Below, piece after piece: positions 63,061 through 64,000 of a stretch of 64,000 bases of DNA. The translations under genes were made by a program, and so were the position numbers. Position 1 is the first letter of the stretch. The number at the start of each line of letters is the position of its first letter. The notes below the pieces were generated by a model. That model had not been told where the DNA came from. It saw nothing but the letters and a program-made list of their open reading frames with translations, and searched no databases. The DNA is from Trichobilharzia szidati (taxonomy: Eukaryota > Platyhelminthes > Trematoda > Strigeidida > Schistosomatidae): assembly GCA_944472155.2 (NCBI GenBank), contig OX235272.1:12756354-12820353 (forward strand), given 5' to 3'.

Positions 63061-63464
63061 TTTGACGAAATCTACATATTATTAAATTTTCATACTCAGG
63101 TTAAACTTGTGTACCAACCGTAGCATAGTTTGATGTTGCCTTAAAACAAAATGATTAGCAGTTAACGAGAAATCTTTGCCAGTATCTAGTAGCAGTATTA
63201 CCGATTAGTTTCTTTCATCCACTTGATGTTGATTATCATGTTGATTGTCTGTGATCATAAAGTGACTTATCCCATGAATTGAATTGACTTATACAACTTT
63301 TAGTTCATCAAATATGTTAGCAGCTTCTAAGTGACATATGTCAGTAATAAATTGGGTAATGGATGTTTTTTGTAGAATGTTAGATTGTTGGAAACGTTGA
63401 TACAGATTTTTCCCCCTATCAACTGGACCTGTCAGAATTCCTAGGCATATCCATAGTTTTAAAT
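63061..63464. other. No gene recognised
   Basis: AT-rich spacer without motif. Confidence 0.4.
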
Positions 63465-63885
63465 GTCTGTCAGGCTGGAAAAGAGCTAGCGGCGGTCAAA
63501 CGAAAACATGTCACCAGTCAATGAAATCTACAACAGTTAGTCTTGACCACGTAGGAAGGTGTAGACTGGCTTCCTGACTGGTTGGGGTCCTCGCCTCGGG
63601 ACGGTAAAACCAATGGTTGGAAACAATTGGTGACATGGTTCAAAATCGTTGTCAGTGGTTGTTGCAGATGCATTCACTCCTTGTGACTTATGATTTCCAA
63701 TTAAACTGTTTTGTTCTTCGTTATTACTATTCCTTTGTCTCACACCTCTGTTAACTGTCTCTATTATGCATGTCTCCTACTTTCTTCTCTTGTTTTGTGT
63801 GCTACAAGGAAGGAGTTTGGCGACTTGAACTGCCGCACATCGGTGCATAGTTATATGTCAAAAACAGACAGACAAATTTGAATTA
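63465..63885 (+). mobile_element. LINE D 3' end, D7
   Basis: The plus strand has GGCTGGAAAAGAGCTAGCGG, GACCACGTAGGAAGGTGTAG, CTTCCTGACTGGTTGGGGTC and the D 3' UTR to AAAACAGACAGACAAAT. It matches D2 (50870-51345) and the reverse complement of D6. Confidence 0.78.
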
Positions 63886-64000
63886 TTCGCACTAGGTTGG
63901 AACTTTACTGAATAAAAATAAACAGGACGCAATCTGCTATCATTTTCTCTTCAGTCGCCGAGCTGTAACTGTTCGTATAATGTTACACAGGTCTACTATA

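Overview
This window looks like repeat-rich nuclear DNA from a schistosome-type trematode. The main clues are hammerhead-ribozyme sequences of the Smα type, several decayed Penelope-like elements (PLEs) with GIY-YIG endonuclease remnants, RTE-like LINEs including one of SR2 type, a tRNA-headed SINE family, and a small gypsy-type LTR family. The species cannot be fixed from the sequence alone. I found no convincing host protein-coding gene, no functional tRNA gene and no CRISPR array. Almost every longer open frame is a retroelement remnant or a frame through simple repeat. A 500-base run of N lies at 61012-61511.

Layout. 1-5490: PLE fragments. One PLE (about 880-4470) carries an inserted solo PLE end (1355-1839) and a 5'-truncated gypsy copy (3098-4215). 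5577-11580: three copies of the abundant LINE called R here (R1-R3) plus a diverged fourth. Between them lie hammerhead-bearing SINE copies and a Smα copy split by R3. 11584-18185: Smα remnants, a ribozyme palindrome, a solo LTR with a 4-bp target duplication, tRNA-headed SINEs and a copy of LINE C. 18530-24040: R4, R5, a tandem pair of hammerhead SINEs, and about 340 bp of (TGAG)n. 24672-30004: R6, further hammerhead SINEs around an unexplained GC-richer insert, inverted PLE ends, and a complete 1.1-kb non-autonomous LTR element. 30290-37070: D1, the inverted pair R7/R8, and a PLE with inverted terminal repeats. 37190-43500: hammerhead SINEs, R9 with a 46-bp target duplication, R10, and a PLE that supplies the empty site for the gypsy insertion at 3098. 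45075-56430: C2, R11, R12 (best R copy), D copies, C3 (longest open frame, 285 codons), R13 and C4. 56700-64000: SINEs, R14, a 28S rRNA fragment, the best-preserved GIY-YIG frame, repeat H running into the gap, and D copies.

How the parts work together. The LINE families (R, C, D) and PLEs would have supplied reverse transcriptases. The tRNA-headed SINEs carry tails resembling R or C and were probably mobilised by them. The LTR copies share termini, 4-bp target duplications and a pol stop codon lying inside the LTR. The most interesting component is a Smα-like SINE family with a type-I hammerhead ribozyme between its tRNA-like head and its tail. It recurs at several loci as an inverted part-copy followed by a direct copy, and one copy shows a paired, compensatory change in ribozyme helix I.

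Naming: R, C, D, F, G, H and 'hammerhead SINE' are working names for this window only.
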